Below are positions 43,405-52,082 of a stretch of DNA of 64,000 bases, piece by piece; positions within the stretch are counted from its first letter, which is position 1; each line of letters starts with the position of its first letter. The notes below the pieces were generated by a model. That model saw nothing but the letters and a program-made list of their open reading frames with translations. It searched no databases and was not told the DNA's origin. The translations under genes and the position numbers were made by a program. This DNA is from Cryobacterium tepidiphilum (GTDB taxonomy: Bacteria > Actinomycetota > Actinomycetes > Actinomycetales > Microbacteriaceae): contig NZ_RDSR01000002.1 in NCBI RefSeq assembly GCF_003716325.1, forward strand, positions 62,001 to 126,000. The letters are read 5' to 3'.

Positions 43405-44687
43405 CCGTACAGATCACCCTCGCGATCCTCGTCTTCGTTGCCGCCTACGTCCTGATCGCGATCGACAAGATCCCGCGCGTCACCATTGCCCTCACCGGCG
43501 CGGCGATCATGGTGATCATCGGCGCAACGGATGACCACCACGTCTTCTTCTCCGAGGAGAGCGGCGTCGACTGGAACGTCATCTTCCTCCTGCTCGGCAT
43601 GATGATCATCGTCGGCATCATGCGCCACACCGGTGTGTTCGAATTCCTCGCCATCTGGGCGGCGAAGCGCGCCCGTGGGCGGCCATTCCGCATCCTGATC
43701 ATGCTCGTCGTCATCACCGCGGTTCTCTCCGCGTTCCTCGACAACGTCACCACCGTGCTTCTCGTCGCCCCGGTCACGCTGCTGATCTGCGAGCGGCTGG
43801 CCGCGCCGGTGATCCCGTTCCTGATCGCCGAGGTGATGGCCAGCAACATCGGCGGCACCGCGACCCTCATCGGCGACCCGCCGAACATCATCATCGCCAG
43901 CCGTGCCGGGCTCAGCTTCAACGACTTCATCGTGAACCTGACCCCGATCGTCATCGTGCTCATGGTCGTGTTCATCGGTCTCTGCTGGCTGCTGTTCCGC
44001 AAGAGCTTCCACTTCGACCCCGAGCGCGCCCGCCGGCTGATGGCGCTCAACGAGCGGGAGGCGATCGGCGACAAGACGCTCCTCATCAAGTGCCTCGTGG
44101 TGCTGGGCCTGGTGCTGTTCGGCTTCATCGCGCATCCGCTGCTCGGCTTCGCGCCCGCGCTCGTGGCCCTGCTCGGCGCCGGCCTGCTGGTGCTGCTGGC
44201 GCGCCTCGAGGCCCGCAAGGTCTTCGGCGACGTGGAGTGGGAGACCCTGCTGTTCTTCGCGGGCCTGTTCATCATGGTCGGCTCGTTGGTGAACCTGGGG
44301 GTGATGGATGCCGTGGGCCAGGCCGCGAAGGACCTGGTCGGCGACAACTACCTCGGCGCCTCCATCGGTCTGCTGACCGGCTCGGCGGTGGTGTCGGCGA
44401 TCGTCGACAACATCCCGTACGTCGCCACGCTCGCGCCGGTGACCGCCGACCTGGTGCAGTCCGGCGGCGCGGCGGCGCATCCGCTGTGGTGGGCCCTCGC
44501 GCTCGGCGCCGACCTCGGCGGCAATGCCACGGCCATCGGCGCCAGCGCCAACGTGGTCGTGATCGGCATCGCCAAGCGCCACGGGCACCCGATCTCGTTT
44601 TGGACCTTCACCAAGTACGGCCTCGTGGTCACCGTCGTGCTCATCGCGGTCTGCGTGCCCTACCTCTGGTTGCGGTACTACCTCTGA
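43401..44687 (+). CDS. ArsB/NhaD-type ion transporter
   Basis: A 428-residue protein of the ion transporter superfamily with about eleven transmembrane helices. The two inverted-repeat signature loops are clear: SNIGGTATLIGDPPNIIIAS near 152-171 and GADLGGNATAIGASANVVVIG near 370-390. This is the pattern of NhaD Na+/H+ antiporters and ArsB-like anion pumps. The substrate cannot be decided from sequence. No arsR, arsC or ars neighbour is present, which argues against arsenite. It is coupled to the upstream CBS gene. Confidence 0.88.
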   Translation: MTVQITLAILVFVAAYVLIAIDKIPRVTIALTGAAIMVIIGATDDHHVFFSEESGVDWNVIFLLLGMMIIVGIMRHTGVFEFLAIWAAKRARGRPFRILIMLVVITAVLSAFLDNVTTVLLVAPVTLLICERLAAPVIPFLIAEVMASNIGGTATLIGDPPNIIIASRAGLSFNDFIVNLTPIVIVLMVVFIGLCWLLFRKSFHFDPERARRLMALNEREAIGDKTLLIKCLVVLGLVLFGFIAHPLLGFAPALVALLGAGLLVLLARLEARKVFGDVEWETLLFFAGLFIMVGSLVNLGVMDAVGQAAKDLVGDNYLGASIGLLTGSAVVSAIVDNIPYVATLAPVTADLVQSGGAAAHPLWWALALGADLGGNATAIGASANVVVIGIAKRHGHPISFWTFTKYGLVVTVVLIAVCVPYLWLRYYL

Positions 44688-44744
44688 TCGTTTCCCGGGG
44701 TGGCACACCGGTCTAGCGTTGGAACGACAAGGAAGTGGTGACGG

Positions 44745-45707
44745 ATGCGCGTGGCATTAGAGGTGGCGCATGAGCACGGCGCCGTCGCGCAAGACCTCCC
44801 GGCCCTCTGCGTGAGCCTCACGCTCGTGGCGGCCGGTGCCATCTACGCGGCCTCGGTGTTGCGGAACCTGCCCGAGCGGCCGTGGCCCACCGACCGCATC
44901 GGCGCGTGGCTGTGCGGGCTGGCCGCCGTCTGGGGCGCTCTGATCAGTCCGCTGGCGGCCCGTGAGACCCTGTTCGACCACGTGCTGGTGCACGTGCTGC
45001 TTGGGCTCGTGGCCCCGCTCCTGCTGGTGCTGGCGGCGCCGGTCACGCTCGCGCTCCGCGCGCTCGCCGCCGTGCCGGCCCGGCGCCTGGCCGCCCTGCT
45101 GGCGTCGCCCCCGGTGCGGGTGCTCCTGCATCCGCTCGTCGCCGCCGTGCTGAGCGCCGGCGGGCTCTGGGTGCTCTACACGACACCGCTCTACGCGCTG
45201 GCCCAGCCGGCCACGCCGATGGCGATCGTCGTCGACGTCTACCTCTTCGCCAGCGGATGTCTGTTCGCGGCCGCCATGATCGGCTCCGGCTCCGCTCGCG
45301 TGGGTTTCCGCCTTCGGCTCGTGCTCATGATCGTCGTGCTCGGGGCCCACGTCGTGCTCGGCCAGCGCGTGGTCGCGCATCCGCCCGTGGTCGTCGCGGC
45401 CGGCGAGGCGACCTCCGACGCGCTGCTGCTGGCCGCCCTCGCGGTCGCCGTCGACCTGGTTCTCATCGTGGTGCTGTGGCGGCGCTGGACGGCGGCGTCG
45501 GGAGGGCGCGGGGCGGTCTCAAGTGCGGGATCGGCGCTGGGCGGTGAGGTAGAGGCGGTGCGCGGTGATGACGAGCGCGAGCCAGGCCAGCCCGAGCATC
45601 CACGCGGCCAGGACATCAGTGAACCAGTGGTGTCCCAGGTAGACGCGGCTGAGCCCGATCGTCAGGGCGAACAGCGCACCGACCACGATCGTGAGGATGC
45701 GCGTTAG
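44745..45707 (+). CDS. Cytochrome c oxidase assembly factor CtaG-like
   Basis: A caa3_CtaG family membrane protein, linked to copper delivery to cytochrome c oxidase. It has about seven helices with family features (LFDHVLVHVLLGLVAPLLL, LPERPWPTDRIGAW). The real domain ends near residue 255 (VLWRRWTAASGG). The frame then stays open for about 65 polar residues (GEVEAVRGDDEREPGQPEHP) that are the antisense reading of the convergent PAP2 gene. So either the protein has an unusual tail or its normal stop near 45510 has been lost. The start is ATG 44745 after AAGGAAG. Confidence 0.8.
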   Translation: MRVALEVAHEHGAVAQDLPALCVSLTLVAAGAIYAASVLRNLPERPWPTDRIGAWLCGLAAVWGALISPLAARETLFDHVLVHVLLGLVAPLLLVLAAPVTLALRALAAVPARRLAALLASPPVRVLLHPLVAAVLSAGGLWVLYTTPLYALAQPATPMAIVVDVYLFASGCLFAAAMIGSGSARVGFRLRLVLMIVVLGAHVVLGQRVVAHPPVVVAAGEATSDALLLAALAVAVDLVLIVVLWRRWTAASGGRGAVSSAGSALGGEVEAVRGDDEREPGQPEHPRGQDISEPVVSQVDAAEPDRQGEQRTDHDREDAR

Positions 45708-46325
45708 CTGTTTCTTCTCGCGCAGGAGCAGCACGTAGGCGATCGCGCCGGCGATGACGGTGGCGTTCAAGGTGTGGCCACTGGGGAACGACGGGGAATG
45801 CTCGTAGGGCGGGATGGCGAACTCGAGAGCCGGGCGGGCACGGCCGATGAGGTCCTTGCCGGCGATCGTCATGAGCAGCGAGCCGATCCCCGCGCCGGCG
45901 ATCACGATCACGGGCGTCCAGGACTTGCGGCGGAGCGACAGCACCAGGATCGCCGTGATGGCGATGATCGGCATGACGACGGTACCGCCGAGATCCGTAT
46001 AGAGGGTCGCCACCTCGTCGAGCCAGGGCGACCTGAGACTGATGGCGAAGTGGAGGATGGGCTTGTCGAGGCCGGCGACCCCGTCGTTCTCGGTGACGGC
46101 GTCATAGACCTTCGCCGCGCCGAACGTCGCCATGGCCGCGACCACGGCCCCGAAGAAGAGGATCAGGATGAAGGCGCCGTGCGGCCCGAGCATCTCGCTG
46201 ACGCGCTGCACCAGGTGCGCGAGCCACTGGCCGAGCCGCGTCGACCAGTGCGTGAGGTCGGTCTTGCCCACGAAGCGGTCGTCGTTCACCTCGCCCGCGT
46301 CACCGGTCTTCTCGTTCTCGCTCAT
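45519..46325 (-). CDS. PAP2 family phosphatase
   Basis: An integral membrane lipid phosphatase of 268 residues. All three catalytic signatures are present: K157-DLIGRA-RP, PSGH at 181-184 (H184), and S226-R...H233...D237 in SRVYLGHHWFTD. About six transmembrane helices surround them. Members dephosphorylate phosphatidic acid or undecaprenyl pyrophosphate; which one is unclear. The start is ATG 46325 with AGAGGG upstream. The 3' 189 bases, including the third motif, overlap the open tail of the convergent CtaG gene. Confidence 0.9.
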   Translation of the reverse strand: MSENEKTGDAGEVNDDRFVGKTDLTHWSTRLGQWLAHLVQRVSEMLGPHGAFILILFFGAVVAAMATFGAAKVYDAVTENDGVAGLDKPILHFAISLRSPWLDEVATLYTDLGGTVVMPIIAITAILVLSLRRKSWTPVIVIAGAGIGSLLMTIAGKDLIGRARPALEFAIPPYEHSPSFPSGHTLNATVIAGAIAYVLLLREKKQLTRILTIVVGALFALTIGLSRVYLGHHWFTDVLAAWMLGLAWLALVITAHRLYLTAQRRSRT

Positions 46326-46377
46326 GCCCTCTTGCCTACCACCGAGTGGCGCGGCGCCGGAGGGCGAGGGCGGGGGT

Positions 46378-47895
46378 TTAGAGCTCGCCCCCGAGGTTGC
46401 CGGCGAGGCGCGCATGCATCCGGGTGCTGTCCTCGTTCATGCCGACGATCGCTGCGCGCTTTCCGTGGTTGCGGTACTTCCTGGTGATCGCGTCGAGGGC
46501 GGCGACCGTGGAGGCGTCCCAGATGTGCGAGCCCGCCATGTCGATGACGACGCGGTCGGGGTCGTCGGCGTACTCGAACTGGGTGGTGAGGTCGTTGCTG
46601 GAGGCGAAGAACAACTCGCCTTCCACCGTGTAATACGCGGTCGGGATGGGCTCGTCGTAGTCCACCCGGCGCTCCACGGTCACGAAGCGCGCCACCCGGC
46701 GGGCGAAGGCCACCATCGCCACGATGACGCCCACGATGACACCGATCGCCAGGTTGTTGGTGAAGACCACGACGAGCACCGTGGCGACCATGACCGCGGT
46801 CTCGCTCGTCGGCATCCGCTTCAGGGTCGACCAGCGGATGCTGTGCCAGTCGAACGTGCCCACCGACACCATGATCATCACGGCGACCAGTGCCGCCATG
46901 GGGATGATCGCGACGACGTCGCCGAGCACCACGACCAGGATGATGAGGAATGTGCCGGCGAGGAAGGTGGAGATGCGGGTGCGGGCGCCGGAAGCCTTCA
47001 CGTTGATCATGGTCTGGCCGATCATGGCGCAGCCGCCCATGCCGCCGAAGAGGCCGGAGAGCATGTTGGAGACGCCCTGTCCCCAGGATTCGCGGGTCTT
47101 GCGCGATCGGGTGTCGGTGATGTCGTCGACGAGTTTGGCGGTGAGGAGCGACTCGAGCAGGCCGACCAGGGCCATGGCGAGGGCGTACGGGGCGATGATG
47201 CGGAGCGTCTCCCAGGTGAACGGCACGTTCGGGATGAACAGCGACGGGAGGCTGCGCGGCAGCTCGCCCTCGTCGCCGACGGTGGGGATGTTCAGCGCGG
47301 TGACCACCGTGGCGACCGTGATCAGGATGATCGCCACGAGCGGGGCCGGTACGGCCGTGGTGAAGCGGGGCAGGAGCACGATGATCACGATGCCGACGGC
47401 CACGAGCGGATACACCAGCCAGGGCACGCCGATGAGGTGCGGCAGCTGGGCGATGAAGATGAGGATGGCCAGCGCGTTGACGAAGCCCACCATGACGCTG
47501 CGCGGGATGAAACGCATGAGCCTGGCGACGCCGAGCAGAGCCAGGACGACCTGGATGGCGCCGCCGAGGATGACCGTGGCGACCAGGTAGTCGAGCCCGT
47601 ATTCACGGGAGACGGGCGCGATCACCAGGGCGACGGAGCCGGTGGCGGCGCTGATCATGGCGGGCCGGCCGCCGAAGATCGAGATGGACACGGCCATGAC
47701 GAAGGCGGAGAACAGGCCGACGCGCGGGTCGACCCCGGCGATGATCGAGAACGAGATCGCCTCGGGAATGAGGGCCAGGGCGACGACGAGGCCGGCGAGC
47801 ACCTCCCGGGTGAGCACGCGTGGGCTCCGCAGGGCGCCGAGCACCGAGGAGGCCGGGCGGTAACGGACGGGTGTGGCTAAGCGAGTGGTAGGCAC
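46378..47895 (-). CDS. SulP family anion transporter with STAS domain
   Basis: A 505-residue SulP/SLC26 protein that transports sulfate, bicarbonate or related anions. The membrane domain begins LAGLVVALALIPEAISFSII and has 10-14 helices, with the conserved SNMLSGLFGGMGGCAMIGQT. A C-terminal STAS domain (about 415-500, VIDMAGSHIWDASTVAALD) ends the protein. The start is GTG 47895 with GGAG seven bases upstream. The open frame continues far upstream (to 48573), but that part only mirrors the coiled-coil gene. Bicarbonate and sulfate cannot be told apart here. Confidence 0.9.
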   Translation of the reverse strand: MPTTRLATPVRYRPASSVLGALRSPRVLTREVLAGLVVALALIPEAISFSIIAGVDPRVGLFSAFVMAVSISIFGGRPAMISAATGSVALVIAPVSREYGLDYLVATVILGGAIQVVLALLGVARLMRFIPRSVMVGFVNALAILIFIAQLPHLIGVPWLVYPLVAVGIVIIVLLPRFTTAVPAPLVAIILITVATVVTALNIPTVGDEGELPRSLPSLFIPNVPFTWETLRIIAPYALAMALVGLLESLLTAKLVDDITDTRSRKTRESWGQGVSNMLSGLFGGMGGCAMIGQTMINVKASGARTRISTFLAGTFLIILVVVLGDVVAIIPMAALVAVMIMVSVGTFDWHSIRWSTLKRMPTSETAVMVATVLVVVFTNNLAIGVIVGVIVAMVAFARRVARFVTVERRVDYDEPIPTAYYTVEGELFFASSNDLTTQFEYADDPDRVVIDMAGSHIWDASTVAALDAITRKYRNHGKRAAIVGMNEDSTRMHARLAGNLGGEL

Positions 47896-48095
47896 CGGTG
47901 ATCTCCAAGAGGCGCGAACAGCAGCGCGCGGAATGGTGAGGGGCGCCGCCGTTGGCGCTCGCGTCGTCGCCGAGCAACCGGCGGGAAAATCGCGTAACCC
48001 TACCCTAACGCCGCGCACCCGAACGCTGCCCGACCCCCTCACGGGCGCGCGGGGCGCGGGGGAGAGCGGGGGAGAGGGGAGGGGGCGCGCGGGGT

Positions 48096-48995
48096 TCAGC
48101 GGGTGAGGCGGTCGAGGGCGGCGCGCGCCTGGTCGGCCTTCCGCTCGGCGTCGTCGGCGGCTCGCTCCGCCTGGGAGCGCTCGCGGTCGAGCCGGTCGGC
48201 GTCGCGGGTCGCATCGGCCAGGGCCGCCTCGGCGTCGTGGACCCGGGCGCGGAGGTCGTCGAGCTCGTGCTCGATGGTCGTGCGGCGGGGCGCCAGCTCG
48301 TCGGCTTCGGCGTCGATCGCGTCGATCCGCGCGCGGGCGTCGGAGGCCCGCTTCTCGGCGTCGGCAACCAGGGCGCGGGCCGCCGCCAGCTTCTCCTTCG
48401 ACGGACCCCGGGGCTTCGCCTTCGCCGCCCGCTTGGTGCCGCCCTCCGACGAGCGGGCAACGGATGCCGCCGGCACGGCGACCGCGACGGCGCCGGTGAG
48501 ATCCGCCGGCTCCACGCCGGTCGCCGAGAGCGGCCGCACGAGCGCACCGGTGCGCACCGCGGCCGCCGCCCACGGATCGACCATGGCGGCCTGCAGGGTC
48601 TGGCCGACTTCATCCGCTGCCGAATCGCTCAGGCGCTCGCCGAGGTCGGACGCGAGCCGGCGGCCTTCGCGGGTGAGCGCCGCCACGAGTTTCTGCCGTT
48701 GGCGGCCGAGCTCGCGGAGCTCGTCGGCGTCGAGGTCCTGCTGCGCCTCCCGCAGCGATGCGCCGAGGTCGAGCACCTGGCCGATCTCGTCGGCCCGGTG
48801 TCGCACCAGCATGTTGACGAGCCACGCCGACGCCGATGGCTTCTTCAGCGCGGTGAGGGCCGCTGCGAGGTCCTTGTCGCCGGCGGCACGGGCGTCGCGG
48901 CTCCGCTGGTTGCGGGCCGCCGTGAAGTCGCCCGGCGTCAGGGCATAGAGCGCGGCGGCCGCGTCGGCGAGCTGCGCCGCCACATCCGTTGTCAC
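48096..48995 (-). CDS. Coiled-coil protein of unknown function
   Basis: A 299-residue protein I do not recognise by name; similar unnamed proteins occur widely in actinobacteria. The N-terminal half is helical and contains LKKPSASAWLVNMLVRHR. A linker rich in alanine and lysine follows (TKRAAKAKPRGPSKEK), then a long C-terminal coiled coil (about 195-299) with many charged heptads. No signal or membrane segment is seen. The start is GTG 48995 without a strong ribosome site. Confidence 0.72.
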   Translation of the reverse strand: MTTDVAAQLADAAAALYALTPGDFTAARNQRSRDARAAGDKDLAAALTALKKPSASAWLVNMLVRHRADEIGQVLDLGASLREAQQDLDADELRELGRQRQKLVAALTREGRRLASDLGERLSDSAADEVGQTLQAAMVDPWAAAAVRTGALVRPLSATGVEPADLTGAVAVAVPAASVARSSEGGTKRAAKAKPRGPSKEKLAAARALVADAEKRASDARARIDAIDAEADELAPRRTTIEHELDDLRARVHDAEAALADATRDADRLDRERSQAERAADDAERKADQARAALDRLTR

Positions 48996-49014
48996 TGCGC
49001 CGACGACGTGGCCG

Positions 49015-49170
49015 CTACGCGGTGTCGTCGCCCTCGGCCTGCGAGGGCTTGCCGATCTCCTGCGGGCCCGTCATCTCGGGCGCCTCGCCGTCCTCGCCTT
49101 CGGCCTGCGAGGGCTTGCCCACGGGCCCCTTGTCGGCGGGAAGGTCCAGGTTCGAACCGTCTTCGCTCAT
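49015..49170 (-). CDS. Small acidic repeat protein
   Basis: A 51-residue, very acidic protein (MSEDGSNLDLPADKGPV at the start). It contains the motif GKPSQAEG twice (near 18-25 and 40-47), each followed by acidic residues. A good ribosome site (AGAGGAG) precedes ATG 49170. It is 20 bases upstream of the coiled-coil gene and may be co-transcribed. It is probably disordered in solution. The function is unknown. Confidence 0.65.
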   Translation of the reverse strand: MSEDGSNLDLPADKGPVGKPSQAEGEDGEAPEMTGPQEIGKPSQAEGDDTA

Positions 49171-49234
49171 GTCGTGCTCCTCTCGCTTGCTCGCAACGCT
49201 AGACCGGCCGCGGGGCCGCCACAACGGATGCGAA

Positions 49235-49278
49235 GCGCGCACCCTCCGAGTTGCGCGCACCCTCCGAGCTGCGCGCAC
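49235..49278. repeat. Short tandem repeat, 18-base unit
   Basis: GCGCGCACCCTCCGAG occurs at 49235 and 49253 and its first eight bases again at 49271, giving about two and a half copies with an 18-base period. It runs into the palindromic repeat at 49280. Confidence 0.75.
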
Positions 49279-49279
49279 T

Positions 49280-49338
49280 GAACGCCGCTGCGCGGGCTGA
49301 ATTCGACCCGCGTAGCGGCGTTCGACCCGCGCAGCGCG
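49280..49338. repeat. Palindromic intergenic repeat, copy 2
   Basis: It matches 34315-34373 over 59 ungapped bases. The arms at 49280-49296 and 49307-49323 pair with one mismatch around CTGAATTCGA. It lies 13 bases after the stop of the - strand HAD gene and may end its transcript. Confidence 0.75.
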
Positions 49339-49351
49339 AAAAAGGCAGGGA

Positions 49352-50029
49352 CTAGCCGAGCAGGAGCTTGGCCAGCTGGTCGGTCGAGTGCACGACGGCG
49401 GTCGCGGCGGTCGCCTCGGCGGGGGAACCGTATCCCCACTCGACGAGGATGGCGGGCACGCCGTTCGCGGCGGCACCCTCGGCGTCGTAGCCGCGGTCGC
49501 CGACCATGACGGGGGCGCTCAGGTCGGCGCCCTTGGCCTTCAGGCGGGCCAGCGCCTCGGCGACGATGTCGGCCTTGGCGCTGCGAACCTCGTCTTCGCT
49601 CGCGCCCACCATTACGGTGAAGTACTTGGCGAGGTCGAAGTGCTCAAGGATGCGGACCGCGTTCTGCTCGGGCTTGCTGGTGGCCAGGGCCAGCGGGATG
49701 CCGGCCTCGTGGATGCGCTGCAGCAGGCCGGCGACGCCCGGGTACACGGCGGTGTCGAGCGACGCAGCGCCCTGGTAGTGGGAGCGGTACACCTTCAGCG
49801 CTTCGACCGCTTCGTCGGCGGTCATCCCGGCGTATTCGCGGAATGCGGCCAGGAGCGGCGGCCCCACGTAGGCGAGGAGTTCGTGTGCGGGGGGAACGGG
49901 GCGCCCGAGGTGGGCGAAAGTTGTGGCGAGGGAGCTGGTGATCGCCGGGGCGGAATCGGTGATCGTTCCGTCCAGGTCGAAGAGAATAGCGCTCCACGTG
50001 CGCGTCAATGTCGGATTCACGCCGCTCAT
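49352..50029 (-). CDS. HAD-superfamily phosphatase (Gph-like)
   Basis: A 225-residue haloacid-dehalogenase-type hydrolase. Motif I is FDLDGTITDS with the nucleophile aspartate, motif II lies near ALATSKPEQN, the lysine of motif III in SAKADIVAEAL, and motif IV is MVGDRGYDAEGAA. The cap domain type and sequence resemble phosphoglycolate phosphatase and related 5'-nucleotidase-like enzymes. The start is ATG 50029. The substrate is not known. Confidence 0.87.
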   Translation of the reverse strand: MSGVNPTLTRTWSAILFDLDGTITDSAPAITSSLATTFAHLGRPVPPAHELLAYVGPPLLAAFREYAGMTADEAVEALKVYRSHYQGAASLDTAVYPGVAGLLQRIHEAGIPLALATSKPEQNAVRILEHFDLAKYFTVMVGASEDEVRSAKADIVAEALARLKAKGADLSAPVMVGDRGYDAEGAAANGVPAILVEWGYGSPAEATAATAVVHSTDQLAKLLLG

Positions 50030-50094
50030 CCTAAGGTGCCTACCTTGGAATGGGCAGTACCGGAAGGCCCCTGCCCCCTCTTGGGGGTAGGGCG

Positions 50095-50790
50095 TCAGAA
50101 CAGCCGCGAATGCGTGTCGTCGAGCCCGCGCATGGCGTCGTAGTCGAGCACGAGGCAGCGGATGCCGCGGTCCTCGGCCAGCGTGCGCGCCTGCGGCTTG
50201 ATCTCCTGCGCGGCGAACACACCCGCCACGGGGGCCAGGTGCGGGTCGCGGTTCATGAGCTCGAGGTAGCGCGTGAGCTGCTCGACCCCGTCGATGTCGC
50301 CGCGGCGCTTGAGCTCGACCGCGACCGAGCGCCCGGCGGCGTCGCGGGCGAGGATGTCGACGGGGCCGATCGCCGTCATGTACTCGCGGCGCACGAGCGT
50401 ATGCCCGTCGCCGAGCAGGCCGATGTTCTCCGCCAGGAGCTTCTGCAGGTGCGCCTCGACGCCGTCCTTGATGAGCCCTGGGTCGACGCCGAGCTCGTGG
50501 GCCGAGTCGTGCAGCACCTCGTGCACGTTGACGACGAGCTGGTCGGCCGTCTTCGAATGCGTGACCTTCCAGACGGCCGTGATGCCGGCATCCGCCTGGT
50601 CGTCGTCGGGCTCGTGCGTGGTGAGGGTGCACGGCGGGCTCATCCAGTTGAGCGGCTTGTAGGAGCCGCCGTCGGAGTGCACGAGCAGGCTGCCGTCGGC
50701 CTTGACCATGAGCAGGCGCGTGGCCAGGGGCAGGTGGGCACTGAGGCGGCCGGCATAGTCGACGGAGCAGCGGGCAATTACGAGACGCAC
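50095..50790 (-). CDS. nucS: Mismatch-specific endonuclease NucS (EndoMS)
   Basis: NucS cuts both strands at mismatches and replaces MutS-MutL in most actinobacteria. The 231-residue protein has the N-terminal dimerisation half ([20 protein letters not shown]) and the C-terminal nuclease core, with GPVDILARD and [20 protein letters not shown] carrying the D...E-x-K metal site. The last residues, THSRLF, fit the C-terminal beta-clamp-binding motif of this family. The start is GTG 50790. No mutS or mutL is visible in the window. Confidence 0.94.
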   Translation of the reverse strand: MRLVIARCSVDYAGRLSAHLPLATRLLMVKADGSLLVHSDGGSYKPLNWMSPPCTLTTHEPDDDQADAGITAVWKVTHSKTADQLVVNVHEVLHDSAHELGVDPGLIKDGVEAHLQKLLAENIGLLGDGHTLVRREYMTAIGPVDILARDAAGRSVAVELKRRGDIDGVEQLTRYLELMNRDPHLAPVAGVFAAQEIKPQARTLAEDRGIRCLVLDYDAMRGLDDTHSRLF

Positions 50791-50799
50791 CGGTCGAGT

Positions 50800-52047
50800 T
50801 TAACCGCGATCGTCGGATGCCGTGGCCGGCACCCTGCCGTGGCTGCGTTCACGGGCGGCCGGGGCGGCCAGCCCGGCCAGCACCATCAGGGCGAGGATCA
50901 CGTACAGCGCGCCGAGGATGCCCACGTGCTGGCCGAGCAGGCCGAGCGCCGGCGGCCCGACGAGGAAGGCGAAGTAGCCGATGATCGCGATGGCGCTCAC
51001 GCGGGCGGCGGCCCGCCTCGGGTCGTCGGCGGCCGCCGACATGCCCACCGGGAAGCCGAGCGAGGCGCCGAGTCCCCACATGACGACCCCCGCCACGAGC
51101 AGCCAGGTCGTCGGCGCGAGGATGAACAGCAGCAGCCCCACCACCCCGAGCGCCGCGCACGAGCGGAGCACGGGCACTCGTCCGAAACGATCGATGACGG
51201 GACCGCCCACGATGCGGCCGATCGTCATGGCAGCCACGAAGACGCCGAAGACGATGGCGCCGTCGGTGTTGCTGAAGCCGTGGCCGTCGACCGCGGCGAG
51301 GGCGAGCCAGTCGTTGGCCGAGCCCTCGGCGAAGGTCATGCCGAGCACGATCAGCCCGATCAGCAGCACGTTCGGGTCGCGCCACACCGCGAGGTTCTCG
51401 CCGAGGCGCGTGCGCCAGGAGGACGTCGCTCCCGCGTTCGTGATGCCGCCGTCGTCGCCCAGTTCCCTGCGGTGCGGGATGGACCGCACGGCGATGACGA
51501 CGGTGCCGAGGATGAGCGCCGCGATCAGCGCGAGATGCCACGCCACCGGCAGGTGAACAGCGGATGCCCCGGCGCCGAGAAGCGCGCCGACCACCGTTCC
51601 GAAGCTGAAGCAGGCGTGCATGAGCGGCATGAGCGTCTTGCCGATCTCCCGTTCGGCGGCGGCGCCCTCCACGTTCATCATCACGTCGACCGACCCCATG
51701 CCGAACCCGAGCAGGGCGAGGCCCGCGAAGACGAGGGGCGCGGAGCCGGCGACGTCGGTGCCGAGGCCGACCGCCAGGAGGCCGACGGTCGACACGGTGA
51801 TGCTGGACACCATCGCGTGCCGTGCGCCGAGACGCGCGAGCATGGCCGATGCGGCGACCAGGCCGACCACGGACCCGGCCGAGAGCCCGAAGATCAGGAC
51901 CCCCATCTGGTCGAGCCGGAGGTCGAGGGTGTCGCGCACGACGGGCACCCGCGACACCCAGCTCGCGGTCGCCAGTCCGCTGATGAAGAAGACGACGAAG
52001 ACGGCGTTACGCCAGGCGACCAGGGGGCGCGGGATGGGGGTGGGCAC
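50800..52047 (-). CDS. MFS transporter
   Basis: A 415-residue major facilitator protein with about twelve helices. The A-motif-like loop is not typical; a similar loop (GGPVIDRFGRVPVLR) starts the second half. It resembles the YbjJ-like group of unknown substrate. The start is GTG 52047, where AGGAA lies seven bases upstream. The open frame continues to 53187 but only as a reading of the MATE gene in another frame. It lies 9 bases upstream of nucS, so the two may be co-transcribed. Confidence 0.82.
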   Translation of the reverse strand: MPTPIPRPLVAWRNAVFVVFFISGLATASWVSRVPVVRDTLDLRLDQMGVLIFGLSAGSVVGLVAASAMLARLGARHAMVSSITVSTVGLLAVGLGTDVAGSAPLVFAGLALLGFGMGSVDVMMNVEGAAAEREIGKTLMPLMHACFSFGTVVGALLGAGASAVHLPVAWHLALIAALILGTVVIAVRSIPHRRELGDDGGITNAGATSSWRTRLGENLAVWRDPNVLLIGLIVLGMTFAEGSANDWLALAAVDGHGFSNTDGAIVFGVFVAAMTIGRIVGGPVIDRFGRVPVLRSCAALGVVGLLLFILAPTTWLLVAGVVMWGLGASLGFPVGMSAAADDPRRAAARVSAIAIIGYFAFLVGPPALGLLGQHVGILGALYVILALMVLAGLAAPAARERSHGRVPATASDDRG

Positions 52048-52082
52048 AGTGGTTCCTGAATGACGAGGGCGAATCGTCAAGG

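Noticed and set aside
47896-48573. A 226-residue N-terminal extension of the SulP protein
   Set aside because: It is an out-of-frame reading of the coiled-coil gene region; GTG 47895 has the proper ribosome site and family N terminus.
49235-49278. CRISPR-like short repeats
   Set aside because: Only two and a half tandem copies with no spacers and no cas genes; it is a simple tandem repeat.
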